Shown: one piece after another, positions 43,676 through 51,724 of the stretch | Layout: each line of letters starts with the position of its first letter | Numbering within the stretch: position 1 is the first letter of the stretch | Assembly (NCBI RefSeq): GCF_905209685.1 | Contig: NZ_CAJLUB010000002.1 | Span: 1 to 64,000, forward strand | Length of the DNA: 64,000 nucleotides | Direction: 5' to 3' | From: an uncultured Veillonella sp. | Lineage (GTDB): Bacteria > Bacillota > Negativicutes > Veillonellales > Veillonellaceae | Made by a program: the position numbers and the translations under genes | Notes under the pieces: generated by a model | Seen by the model: the letters and a program-made list of their open reading frames with translations, nothing else | The model's database searches: none | Told to the model about the DNA's origin: nothing

Positions 43676-46153
43676 TTGACACCAGAAGTACTAAAACCAT
43701 CTGTAGTGTATCAATGTGATGGGAGAAATAAGAAGTTTATTTTCCCATATGATTTCGTGCAAATCGAGGATATTAAACTAACTATCGTTGATGAAGATGG
43801 TACAGAGGCGGTACAAGTAGGCAATATCGATTATGACGAAAACACCAAATCGGTAATTTACCCAGCTAATGGGGATGCACTAGCCGTAGGGCAAAAGGTT
43901 ATCCTAGAACGTAAAACACCAATTTCACAAGATATGGACTTGCCTGATGAGTATCCATTCGAGAATATCGAACACGCAACCGATAAGATCATACTCATTT
44001 TACAGGAAATGAAAGCGGAACTAGACCGCTCCTTAAAAATTCGAGTGGATAGCGACAAAAACGCTAATGAAGTTGCAAAAGATATTGTAGAGCGTTCCGT
44101 AAAAGCTGCTAATGATGCAATTAATGCAATGAATGTTATTTCTGAAAAGTCCGATAAAATTAATGCTAACGCAGATATAATCAACCGATTGGGCGAAGAA
44201 ATCAAAACAATAGCATCGACTGTTGATGATAAATTGGCCACGGCTAATACCGCACTTGATACATCCTCAACTAATGTTGCGACCGCAGAACGATTAGTCA
44301 GAGATGCAAAGGCTTATGCAGGTCAAACAACCGTTGATAAACGAGATATTAATAATCTTGTAGACCAAGCTAAGACCTTAAAGAATGACATTGATAATAA
44401 ACAAACATCAATAGCAAGTAATGCTATCAAGGCAACAGATGCTGCTAAACGTGCTGAAGTCGCAGCAGCTAAAGCAGAACAAATTGCATTGCCTAATGGC
44501 GGTGGCTTAATCACAAAAACAGAGGCAGATACAAAGTTTATTCCTAAAGATAGCTTGTATGGCATTGTTTCCGTAAAAGACTTTGGGGCGGTAGGCGATG
44601 GTGTAGCAGATGATACCGCAGCATTTAAACGTGCTAACGATAATCTAAAAAATAAAATCTTGTTGATACCTAATGGCATCTACAAAATCAATGAGCATCT
44701 ATCGTTTAACACAGTCGATAGCGTAATGGATATGGGTACTTATAGCAATATCAAGCCGTTCTATCCGACTGAAACACCAATGCTTAAAGGTGCAAATAAC
44801 ATTGCGTTTGTAAAAAACATCCAATACGGCGATGAGGTGAACCAATGCCAAGGGTTCACTTACAATGATAAAAAGAACGTGTTCGTATTAGCTTGTATCA
44901 ATAGCGATGGTACTAATCAAGTACTCTACGAACTCAATTCATCCACGTTTGAAATTGTAGGTACGTATAAGTTTAATGACCCAGATAAGATGGGGCATTG
45001 TAACACTATGTGCTATAACAAGAACACTAACAAAATTTATCTTGCCAATGGCTTAAAAAATGGTAATAACCTAACAGTACTTAATGCAGACACAATGCAA
45101 TATGAACGTACTATCACATTGAATGAACGTGTATTTAATATTGGCTATGACCCAATCACACGTACTTATGTAAGTATCGTACCTATTAGCGGTCAACAAC
45201 GCTTGCGTGAAATCAACTTATACAATGATGATTTTGTGAAAATGAAAACATATCAAGTTGATTACCAATACGATGATTTTAATAACAATGGTGCTTTCAT
45301 GTTAAATGGATGCATTATGAGTGCTACTTTGGGTAGTTTAGTAGAATGTACACCATTTGGCACAGTTAAACAGATTATTGAAATCAATAGAACTACTGAA
45401 ATTGAAGATATAGCTTACTACAACGGAAAATTCTATTTTGCGGTCTTAACAGAAAAACCTAATAAGAGACACCAAGTTGATATTTATGTTGGTGATCCAA
45501 ATAAAGATTATCAAAACTCTATCAATACTGCACGATTGGCAACGCTTGATTACTTGAAACTAACTGGCGGTACATTGAATGGCGCACTTAAAATGGCTAA
45601 TAACATTTTGATTGAGGGTTATAAACCTGATGGTCATGGTGTTGGTATGGCTAAGGTGTCTACCGCTGGTAACGTAGAACTTGGCGATAACTCCGTTAAT
45701 ACGTTTATTAAAGGTAAGGAATTTAAGCACTATGATGGTACAGATAGTTTCACAGTACTTACCACCAAACATTACGGAACGGCAATTTATAAGAAAAAGG
45801 ATATAGACGATAACTTTGTTAAGAAAACAGAAGTAGACCAATTAGGTTTTCCATATACGAAAATTGAGGCGGCTACAGACTGGAACACACTCACAACACA
45901 AGGTGCAATCGAAATCAATTTTGATGGCGGTGCTAACAACCCACCACGTAGCCATAAACAAGGCATGTTAATCGTAATGAATTTTGGCAAAGGTGCGATG
46001 ATAGACCAAACATTCCATGCGTTTAATGGTGAAACATATCATCGTATGTTCATGGCTGGCACATGGAAGTCTTGGGGCAGGGTTCAAACATCCTTAAATA
46101 GCCGATTGAAATTGTGGAGTGCTAATGGTGGAAATGAGGTGTATGTTGAATAA
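43676..46153 (+). CDS. Tail fibre/spike protein
   Basis: 825 residues from TTG 43676, nine bases after AAAGGGG. Residues ~1-110 match the T7 tail-fibre N-terminal domain (YQCDGRNKKFIFPYDF, ISQDMDLPDEYPFENIEHAT), which docks to the tail. A coiled coil follows, then the pectate-lyase-like motif VSVKDFGAVGDGVADDTAAF near 300, a beta-propeller-like middle and a C-terminal tip with WNTLTTQGAIEINFDGG and W-K-S-W-G-R. It should recognise the host surface, possibly with depolymerase activity. It overlaps the next gene start by one base. Confidence 0.88.
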   Translation: MTPEVLKPSVVYQCDGRNKKFIFPYDFVQIEDIKLTIVDEDGTEAVQVGNIDYDENTKSVIYPANGDALAVGQKVILERKTPISQDMDLPDEYPFENIEHATDKIILILQEMKAELDRSLKIRVDSDKNANEVAKDIVERSVKAANDAINAMNVISEKSDKINANADIINRLGEEIKTIASTVDDKLATANTALDTSSTNVATAERLVRDAKAYAGQTTVDKRDINNLVDQAKTLKNDIDNKQTSIASNAIKATDAAKRAEVAAAKAEQIALPNGGGLITKTEADTKFIPKDSLYGIVSVKDFGAVGDGVADDTAAFKRANDNLKNKILLIPNGIYKINEHLSFNTVDSVMDMGTYSNIKPFYPTETPMLKGANNIAFVKNIQYGDEVNQCQGFTYNDKKNVFVLACINSDGTNQVLYELNSSTFEIVGTYKFNDPDKMGHCNTMCYNKNTNKIYLANGLKNGNNLTVLNADTMQYERTITLNERVFNIGYDPITRTYVSIVPISGQQRLREINLYNDDFVKMKTYQVDYQYDDFNNNGAFMLNGCIMSATLGSLVECTPFGTVKQIIEINRTTEIEDIAYYNGKFYFAVLTEKPNKRHQVDIYVGDPNKDYQNSINTARLATLDYLKLTGGTLNGALKMANNILIEGYKPDGHGVGMAKVSTAGNVELGDNSVNTFIKGKEFKHYDGTDSFTVLTTKHYGTAIYKKKDIDDNFVKKTEVDQLGFPYTKIEAATDWNTLTTQGAIEINFDGGANNPPRSHKQGMLIVMNFGKGAMIDQTFHAFNGETYHRMFMAGTWKSWGRVQTSLNSRLKLWSANGGNEVYVE

Positions 46154-46638
46154 TGCCTAACTTAAAAGTTAAGAAATGGAACGATACACTAACATTTGAA
46201 CTAACTGATAACTTGCGTGATGTAGGCGAAAAGCGACTACCAATAGTTATTAATGGTAAAACATATTATGCACGATTAGGGGCGGATAAAACCGCCCTTG
46301 TGGTGCAACGCACATCTAATGGTGCTAAGAGTTATGTTCAAACAAGTCCTATTTTATTTACTACTTGGAATTGGCAAAAGTACCCTGCAGACATTAGGGG
46401 TACAGAAAAAATGTTTGTGTACTTACCTAAAGGTAGGTATAGAGCGACTGTTAATGGACAAAATGATAAAACAAATGAATTTACGATTGCTACATCAACA
46501 GATATTGAAGTTAATGTAAGTTTAGGTAATAACGTAGAGGGCGCACAAAAAGCAACATTTAATGTTAATGGGTGGAGAGATTGGGTGTACCTCACTAGGC
46601 ATTTACTAAAAATTAAGATAGAACGAATTGGGGAGTAA
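46153..46638 (+). CDS. Hypothetical protein downstream of tail fibre
   Basis: 161 residues, beta-rich: KVKKWNDTLTFELTDNLRDV, ITINGKTYYARLG-like (IVINGKTYYARLG) and GRYRATVNGQND. It starts within the fibre stop (TAATG). May be a fibre-associated or chaperone protein; no family recognised. Confidence 0.6.
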   Translation: MPNLKVKKWNDTLTFELTDNLRDVGEKRLPIVINGKTYYARLGADKTALVVQRTSNGAKSYVQTSPILFTTWNWQKYPADIRGTEKMFVYLPKGRYRATVNGQNDKTNEFTIATSTDIEVNVSLGNNVEGAQKATFNVNGWRDWVYLTRHLLKIKIERIGE

Positions 46639-46640
46639 GT

Positions 46641-47186
46641 ATGATTGAAGTTGTATTATCACCTTTTTTAGCAGAGGGGTTTAACGTAGTAGAGGCGGTG
46701 CGAATATCACTAGCTATATTTACGAGTGTTGTGTTGGTTTTTATTGATACATTGTTGCGTGTCTTAGTTGAGGCACGTAACTACAATCTAGCCACGAATA
46801 GAGAGTGTACTTTAAAGAATACTTTCATGGCCATCATTTGGCGAGGTTGGGCGCCAGTCGAAATCAATGGCAAGATACATAGATTTTTAGTAAGCGGAAA
46901 GCTAAGGGCAGATATGACTAAGAAGTTAGTTAAATCTTATCCTTGGCTTTTCTTATTGTCATTTATCATGTTGATATTGCCTGATGTAGATGTTCCTGTA
47001 TTAGGCAGAATTGATGTATTTCTATCCACCTTAATATATCTAGTACCTATCGTGGTTGAGTTAGCAAGTATAGTTGAAAACATGATTGAACTTGAATTTG
47101 TGGAAAGTATATGGTTTCAACGTGCGATGAATTTGTTTAAAGAGTTGATAGCGTTCGTTAAATCAATAAAGGATGCGATTAAATGA
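46641..47186 (+). CDS. Holin-like membrane protein
   Basis: 181 residues with membrane segments near 20-43 (VRISLAIFTSVVLVFIDTLL), 100-120 (WLFLLSFIMLILPDVDVPVL) and 130-150 (FLSTLIYLVPIVVELASIVE). LPDVDVPVLGRIDVFLSTLI YLVPIVVELASIVENM fits the phage holin 4 family pattern. It forms pores that release the endolysin. It overlaps the next small membrane gene by four bases. Confidence 0.78.
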   Translation: MIEVVLSPFLAEGFNVVEAVRISLAIFTSVVLVFIDTLLRVLVEARNYNLATNRECTLKNTFMAIIWRGWAPVEINGKIHRFLVSGKLRADMTKKLVKSYPWLFLLSFIMLILPDVDVPVLGRIDVFLSTLIYLVPIVVELASIVENMIELEFVESIWFQRAMNLFKELIAFVKSIKDAIK

Positions 47187-47374
47187 AGATACATTATGAG
47201 GATACTATAACCTTAGTAGCACTAGCGACTGCATTAATCATGACTATTTATCTTGAACAGAAAGATTTGGCAAGTGTAATAGTTGGTGTGTTAGGCGGTT
47301 ATATCGGTGCTACTGGTGGTGTTAAGCGTTCCCAATATATGAATGGGGGCAGCAATGACAAAGAAAAGGAGTAA
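47183..47374 (+). CDS. Small membrane protein, second holin or antiholin candidate
   Basis: 63 residues: a helix (ITLVALATALIMTIYL) and a glycine-rich hydrophobic segment (LASVIVGVLGGYIGATGG), then a charged tail. Position between holin and endolysin supports a lysis-timing role. Confidence 0.6.
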   Translation: MKIHYEDTITLVALATALIMTIYLEQKDLASVIVGVLGGYIGATGGVKRSQYMNGGSNDKEKE

Positions 47375-47379
47375 TTACA

Positions 47380-48039
47380 ATGGCTGAATTAGGACAGTTG
47401 AGTGCTGAATATGAAAGTAATGGTGATCCAGCGTGTGTATCTAGTGGCATCAATGATGCTGGCGGTATCTCTTATGGTACATACCAACTAGCAAGTAATT
47501 GTGGTAGTGTTGATGCATTTCTTGGATGGGGGTTAAAGCAAGATGGCTTTTACAAGGACTACGCAAGAGCCTTGATTGATAGTGGTGAAATCAATTCTGA
47601 TGGCTTTATTGCTAAGTGGCAAGAGTTGGGTACGCTTGATGCGGTAGGCTTTGAGAAAATGCAGCATGACTATATTAAAAGTGCTTACTATGATGTAGCG
47701 TGTGAGTACCTAAGACAGAATATGTTTAATGTGGAAAAACATTCCAATGCATTAAAGGATGTAGTGTGGAGTCGAGCGGTACAGTATGGTACTGGTGAAA
47801 TCGTTAATATGTTCAATGATGCGTTGAAGTTAATGGAAAAAGCATTAGATATCGAATTAACAAATCTATCCTATATCGATGATAAGCGTTTTGATTATGA
47901 CCTTATCGCTGGTATCTATGATACGTGCATGAGCCTTGAATGGAATAGTAGCGTGTTACGTGAAAGTCTAAATAATCGATTTGCTGATGAAAAGTTTAAG
48001 GCTTTAAAAATGCTAATGGAAGAGGTAGAGGGGGCATAG
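47380..48039 (+). CDS. Endolysin (VgrG3/chitosanase-like muramidase type)
   Basis: 219 residues. The N-terminal LGQLSAEYESNGDPACVSSG INDAGGISYGTYQLAS matches the glycosidase domain family also found at the end of VgrG3 effectors; a catalytic glutamate is probable in EYESNG. QHDYIKSAYYDVACEYLRQN and DVVWSRAVQYG follow. No signal peptide, so holin-dependent. AAAAGGAG precedes the ATG. Confidence 0.8.
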   Translation: MAELGQLSAEYESNGDPACVSSGINDAGGISYGTYQLASNCGSVDAFLGWGLKQDGFYKDYARALIDSGEINSDGFIAKWQELGTLDAVGFEKMQHDYIKSAYYDVACEYLRQNMFNVEKHSNALKDVVWSRAVQYGTGEIVNMFNDALKLMEKALDIELTNLSYIDDKRFDYDLIAGIYDTCMSLEWNSSVLRESLNNRFADEKFKALKMLMEEVEGA

Positions 48040-48043
48040 GTGA

Positions 48044-48622
48044 ATGTTTTATCTACGTAAGGTACTAACTTATATAAAAACACATAAACGCACCGCACAG
48101 GTGCTAATTCCTATGTTGGTATTTATGTTAGTGTGTATGGGATGCTATCATTTGTATAAACAGAAACAGGTTGAAAAACCAGTTGTAATCACACAACAAC
48201 AATCTAAATCTCCAAAGGAATTGGCCAAGGCAATTCATGTTACAGAACAACAAGCAAAAGAAGTTATTTCCATTAGGGAAAAAACTCAACCAGTAGCGAC
48301 TTATTACACACAAGCACCGACTGTAGAAAAAGCTGCAGAAAAGGTTAAACAGGATATTGCACATAGCAACCCTAATTTACCTAAAGCAGCGACTGAAAAA
48401 ACTGATAGAACGGCTGTAGTTGCTAATACAGAGGAACAAAAAGTTGATGTGTATAAAATAAATCTAAATAAAGAACATAAGATAAAAGCTGGTGTTACTG
48501 TGATTGATAAAAAGATGTATGAAACTATCGGCTATCAAGCTGGTAGAGTTGAAATGCTAGGGCATTTTGAGGGAACACAATTTAAAGGTGGTAGTGTACT
48601 TTATACAGTAAAGGCATGGTGA
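48044..48622 (+). CDS. Inner-membrane spanin-like protein
   Basis: 192 residues. One N-terminal membrane anchor (VLIPMLVFMLVCMGCYHLYK) then a long hydrophilic, periplasm-facing part rich in K, E and Q (VEKAAEKVKQDIAHSNPNLP). Placement after endolysin in a diderm host suggests an Rz-like spanin. The C-terminal ~60 residues (YETIGYQAGRVEMLGHFEG) look globular and I do not recognise them. No Rz1-like overlapping lipoprotein is evident. Confidence 0.55.
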   Translation: MFYLRKVLTYIKTHKRTAQVLIPMLVFMLVCMGCYHLYKQKQVEKPVVITQQQSKSPKELAKAIHVTEQQAKEVISIREKTQPVATYYTQAPTVEKAAEKVKQDIAHSNPNLPKAATEKTDRTAVVANTEEQKVDVYKINLNKEHKIKAGVTVIDKKMYETIGYQAGRVEMLGHFEGTQFKGGSVLYTVKAW

Positions 48623-48686
48623 TCTAATCTATCTCCGAGTTACACGGCTTGTAACAACTACTTATTCACTAAGAAAGGGAAACATT

Positions 48687-48854
48687 ATGGCACAAGTATT
48701 TACATTCGATGGAAAAACACATCAATTCGCAGAAGATATTCAACCAAATCAAGAGGGGTTATATATGGCAACTTTGGTTGACCAAGACAACGTGCGTTGT
48801 GAAATGTGGTTTGTTAATGGTGAATTGCACCGCTTAGTAGAACTAGATAAATAA
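48687..48854 (+). CDS. Small hypothetical phage protein
   Basis: 55 residues (MAQVFTFDGKTHQFAEDIQP ... MWFVNGELHRLVELDK). AAGAAAGGG precedes the ATG, and a strong terminator lies seven bases after the stop. Last gene of the prophage; function unknown. Confidence 0.62.
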   Translation: MAQVFTFDGKTHQFAEDIQPNQEGLYMATLVDQDNVRCEMWFVNGELHRLVELDK

Positions 48855-48860
48855 AACAAA

Positions 48861-48893
48861 AAGAGGGTAGCGTAATTGCTACCCTCTTTTTTA
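48861..48893 (+). terminator. Terminator at the right end of the prophage
   Basis: Perfect 11-bp stem aagagggtagc / gctaccctctt with loop GTAATT and a T-run. It stops late phage transcription before attR and the pilus genes. Confidence 0.94.
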
Positions 48894-48897
48894 TTGC

Positions 48898-48919
48898 CGT
48901 CAAAAATTCGTCAAAAAAT
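48898..48919 (+). repeat. Putative integrase arm-binding repeats, right end
   Basis: cgtcaaaaat at 48898-48907 and cgtcaaaaaat at 48909-48919, in the same orientation as the pair at 8347-8366. Probably arm sites for the integrase. Confidence 0.65.
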
Positions 48920-49030
48920 GAATTTTAAATATTGTGTTTTGTGTAAGTGGTTTTATTAAACCATGATACAAAACTTTGATTATTACAACGTATTTTGAAA
49001 TTTGAAATAAATTAATAAGATATAACCTTT

Positions 49031-49049
49031 TATGATTGACAAGAATGTA
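49031..49049 (+). other. attR, right prophage attachment site
   Basis: Core tatgattg (49031-49038) identical to attL, with the extended match tatgattgNNaaNNatgta. Right of the core is the pilin 3' coding sequence. Confidence 0.9.
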
Positions 49050-49202
49050 GATACACCGCCAACTGTAGAAAATCTATATAAAGAAGGCTATCTTACAGAA
49101 CATGTTAAAACTGCAAAAGATAAGGAATATACCATTACTTATGAAGCGGTTAATGGTGGTACTGCGAAGGCAGTTGTAGTTAAAGCCCCTGATGCACCTT
49201 AA
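49032..49202 (+). pseudogene. pilA: Major type IV pilin, 3' part, separated by the prophage
   Basis: 56 codons from MIDKNVDTPPTVENLYKEGY to VVVKAPDAP, then TAA at 49200-49202. Left part 8001-8276 plus this part makes a 148-codon pilin in one frame, with YLTEHVKTAKDKEYTITYEA as C-terminal strands. As it stands the fragment has an ATG but no ribosome site, so it is probably not translated. It is collinear with the rest of the pilus operon. Confidence 0.92.
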
Positions 49203-49230
49203 TCGTAATTGATATCTAGTATTTAGTACT

Positions 49231-49281
49231 TAATATTTAATACTTAATAGTTATTATTTAATATTTAAGTCTTAATAGTTA
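49231..49281 (+). repeat. AT-rich imperfect direct repeat before prepilin peptidase
   Basis: Two 23-base copies (49231-49253, 49259-49281) of taatatttaaNNcttaatagtta differ at two positions. The 206-bp region between the pilin stop and the peptidase start has very high AT content and no open frame. It may hold a promoter or protein-binding sites for the downstream pilus genes. Confidence 0.55.
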
Positions 49282-49408
49282 ATGTGCATGGATTGATGAT
49301 TGGAATGTAAATTTATATTTGCATTTACATATGTAGTTATATTAATAGCTATACAGTAGTTATATTTACATTAATATATGTACAGTTGATTTTATGGAAG
49401 GAAAAGGT

Positions 49409-49975
49409 ATGAAAGGGACTCATTATGTTATAGCACTGATCGTGTATTTAGCATCCATTGTATTGCCTATTATACTTTCATCACGAGCAATATCCTTTAT
49501 TCACGTTGCTTTGTATGCTGTATTTTCACTCATCATCATAGCAGGTGCTACCATCGATATGCATTACTATATATTGCCTGATGAAGGGGCGTTAGTGCTT
49601 GTTTTAGGTGGTATAGTGTATAGCCTTATAAATGATAAGTCTATGCTTATAACGATTATAAGTGTTATGAGTGTAGGTGCTATTACATATGGACTTCGTC
49701 TTATGAGTCATAAAGGCTTTGGACTAGGCGATGTGAAATGGTTTTCTGCTATTGCCATGTGGCTTACGCCGTGGGAGATTGTATGCTTCTTTTACGTAGC
49801 CTTTTGTGTTGGTTCTCTCTATCTCTTACTAACAAGCTATCGTAATCGATACATTCCATTTGGTCCCTTTCTATGCTTTGGTGGTTGGTGTGCCTTACAT
49901 GGCGGATCCTATATGGAGGTGTTGTACCAATGGTTAAGGCACAACCTATACATCATCAATACGGTTCTTTGTTAG
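49409..49975 (+). CDS. pilD: Prepilin peptidase (A24 family), short form
   Basis: About 188 residues, six or more hydrophobic helices. The two catalytic aspartates are in ATIDMHYYILPDE and GLGDVKW (the G-x-G-D-x-K motif). The N-terminal methylase domain with its cysteine zinc site is missing, so it is the short TadV/A24-only type; N-methylation of pilins may not occur or may use another enzyme. ATG 49409 follows AAGGAAAAGG; ATG 49394 has no ribosome site. It overlaps the next gene by 46 bases. Confidence 0.88.
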   Translation: MKGTHYVIALIVYLASIVLPIILSSRAISFIHVALYAVFSLIIIAGATIDMHYYILPDEGALVLVLGGIVYSLINDKSMLITIISVMSVGAITYGLRLMSHKGFGLGDVKWFSAIAMWLTPWEIVCFFYVAFCVGSLYLLLTSYRNRYIPFGPFLCFGGWCALHGGSYMEVLYQWLRHNLYIINTVLC

Positions 49976-50391
49976 CTGAGTGGATTATTGCAATTAGCTT
50001 ATTTTTACTTCTTATTTCTATGTCTTTGCCCATTGTAACAACGCCTAGCCGCTATACTCTAAATGGAAGTACTGAAGAAGTAGTATATATGTTAAAAAAG
50101 GTTCAACTTTGGTCTATGCTTGGGCATAAGTCTAATGGAAAAGGGCGTATGTTATTCATATTAAATAAAGACAGCTATACCTTAGAGGAGGATGCTCATC
50201 ATCATACAGTTAATATTTCCTTACCTGTAGGGATTGAAAATGTACAACCCTTAACGGTTATCTCTTTTTCTTCTCTAGGATTACCTTATGATGGAACGGA
50301 ACTTATTTTACGGGATCGAGAAAGTGGTGAGAGAAATCGTATATGGATATCTGTACAAACGGGACGTATTCGATGGGAAGAAGTACACTAA
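49930..50391 (+). CDS. Pseudopilin-like protein
   Basis: 153 residues. The N-terminus YGSLLAEWIIAISLFLLLIS keeps a prepilin form with cleavage after G and Glu at +5. The C-terminal part is strand-rich (RMLFILNKDSYTLEED), GspH/FimT-like. ATG 49930 follows GGAGGTG. Probably a minor pilin for initiation. Confidence 0.75.
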   Translation: MVKAQPIHHQYGSLLAEWIIAISLFLLLISMSLPIVTTPSRYTLNGSTEEVVYMLKKVQLWSMLGHKSNGKGRMLFILNKDSYTLEEDAHHHTVNISLPVGIENVQPLTVISFSSLGLPYDGTELILRDRESGERNRIWISVQTGRIRWEEVH

Positions 50392-50755
50392 GGGCTTTAT
50401 GTATGGAGATGCCCTAGTATCAACAGCTATTATTATGTTTATCTTGCCTGTTATATTATCTGTATTTTGGATGGCTACCTTAACAATCTATAAGGCTTAC
50501 TATTGGGATCATATATTACAAGATACCATAACATATGTAGAAGAAAGTAAGTCTACGTATTATCAAACGGGACATATTCAAGAAGGTATACATAACTCTC
50601 AATTTATTATGAGTCCCAGTGAATCGATTACATATAAATCACATGTAGAGCCTATCGTAGAAAATGGCATTGTCCTACAACGATTAACTGTGCAGGCCAT
50701 AGATAATGAATCTGTTGTGTATACCTTATCTCTCGACTTGGAGGAAATACGGTGA
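50324..50755 (+). CDS. Pseudopilin-like protein
   Basis: The segment YTKG^FMYGDALVSTAIIMF has the class III layout, with Asp in the +5 position in place of Glu, and the hydrophobic helix. To include this signal, translation must begin upstream at a GTG (50324 or 50327), overlapping the previous gene by ~65 bases; ATG 50399 would lack the signal. The exact start is uncertain. The C-terminal part resembles ComGE/GspI-like minor pilins. Confidence 0.65.
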   Translation: MVREIVYGYLYKRDVFDGKKYTKGFMYGDALVSTAIIMFILPVILSVFWMATLTIYKAYYWDHILQDTITYVEESKSTYYQTGHIQEGIHNSQFIMSPSESITYKSHVEPIVENGIVLQRLTVQAIDNESVVYTLSLDLEEIR

Positions 50756-51327
50756 GGACTCATGATGCACAAAGAGGTTTTATTTTGTATTCCACACTCA
50801 TCAGTATAACTATTTCTACCATCGTTTTAACGTTATTGTTAGGTATAGTTTTTTATGGGGTTATGTGGAATGCAAAATTTGTAGATAGCGTTTCTATGAT
50901 GGAGGATGGTCGTTATACGCGGCGCATGGTGGTAGCTCAAATCATATGGAATCCTGTACCGATAACGGTAGAGGATCGAAATAGTACCTTATATATTCAC
51001 GACACTAAGCGGACTACACTAACATTACAACGCCATGCTTTGTATAGAAAGCTTACAGATGGCAGTTTACAACCTGTTAGCGGCAGCCGTATTATCGGCA
51101 CAAAGGATAAACGAAATGTTGGGTACACACAAGAACATCCATTTAGTATGGATGAGAGCGGAGTAGTCCATATGCGCTGGTATATTACGAATCGATTTAC
51201 TGGTGATAAAAAATATACTGCTGGATATGGAGGCTTAGCTATATATGAAGTCGCCATAGGTCAAAGTAGTATATATGATTGGTATAAAGATAATGAGGAA
51301 ACAAGTCATGAACATGGGAGCCCATAA
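50752..51327 (+). CDS. Pseudopilin-like protein (GspJ/PilW type)
   Basis: 191 residues. QRG^FILYSTLISITISTIVL is the prepilin site and helix; +5 is Ser, not Glu, which is unusual and found in some tip-located minor pilins. The long soluble part fits PilW/GspJ-sized proteins. Start GTG 50752 overlaps the previous gene by four bases. Confidence 0.7.
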   Translation: MRTHDAQRGFILYSTLISITISTIVLTLLLGIVFYGVMWNAKFVDSVSMMEDGRYTRRMVVAQIIWNPVPITVEDRNSTLYIHDTKRTTLTLQRHALYRKLTDGSLQPVSGSRIIGTKDKRNVGYTQEHPFSMDESGVVHMRWYITNRFTGDKKYTAGYGGLAIYEVAIGQSSIYDWYKDNEETSHEHGSP

Positions 51328-51715
51328 TGCTGGGTTTATTACATATGTAGCCATATTTACAATGTCCTTTTTATTAGTATTAGCCTTTATGGGATTGCGT
51401 ATTGGTCAAATTTGTGAAAGTAATGCAGTAGATGAATTGCATTTAGAAGAGGCTCATTATGCAGCGCAAAGTGGAGCACATTGGTTTGTAGGCTACTGTA
51501 AGGCCGGTAATACATGGGACTTTCAAGGAAAGCTAATTGTAGCTGATGATGCGGATGTGGAAATTACTATTGAGGCCGATCCATCCCGTGAGAATCCTCG
51601 TCATGTTATGAGTTATGGAAAATTGAAACATCAGGAAATAGTAAGTCGTGTACATATGTATGTGACAGTAGATACAGATCATACTATGCATGTTATGAAG
51701 ATAAAACCATATTGA
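51308..51715 (+). CDS. PilX-like minor pilin candidate
   Basis: About 135 residues. The start HNAGFITYVAIFTMSFLLVL is a G^F hydrophobic helix without Glu5; ELHLEEAHYAAQSGAHW resembles PilX/GspK-type proteins (Y-A-A-Q-S-G motif). ATG 51308 follows GAGGA. It lies at the end of the four-gene minor-pilin block. Confidence 0.72.
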   Translation: MNMGAHNAGFITYVAIFTMSFLLVLAFMGLRIGQICESNAVDELHLEEAHYAAQSGAHWFVGYCKAGNTWDFQGKLIVADDADVEITIEADPSRENPRHVMSYGKLKHQEIVSRVHMYVTVDTDHTMHVMKIKPY

Positions 51716-51724
51716 GGTGAATCT

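Larger units (their letters stand above)
8276..49038. mobile_element. Complete ~40.75-kb podovirus-like prophage integrated in the pilin gene
   Basis: Bounded by the 8-bp att core at both ends. It carries int, an immunity region, replication genes, terminase, portal, capsid, short-tail proteins, internal virion proteins, tail fibre and lysis genes in usual phage order. The structural set matches BPP-1-like podoviruses (Bbp16- and Bbp19-like proteins, T7 gp11/12/13-like proteins) while the early region is siphovirus-like (Gp157, ERF, ArpU-like). No phage gene is visibly broken, so it may be inducible. I see no reverse transcriptase or template repeat, so no BPP-1-type diversity-generating element. 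Confidence 0.95.

Noticed and set aside
43676-46153. Diversity-generating retroelement as in phage BPP-1
   Set aside because: No reverse transcriptase gene, no template/variable repeat pair near the fibre gene; I saw none elsewhere in the prophage.
49032-49202. A separate small gene starting at ATG 49032
   Set aside because: No ribosome site, and the sequence joins in frame with the interrupted pilin; it is the lost 3' end.
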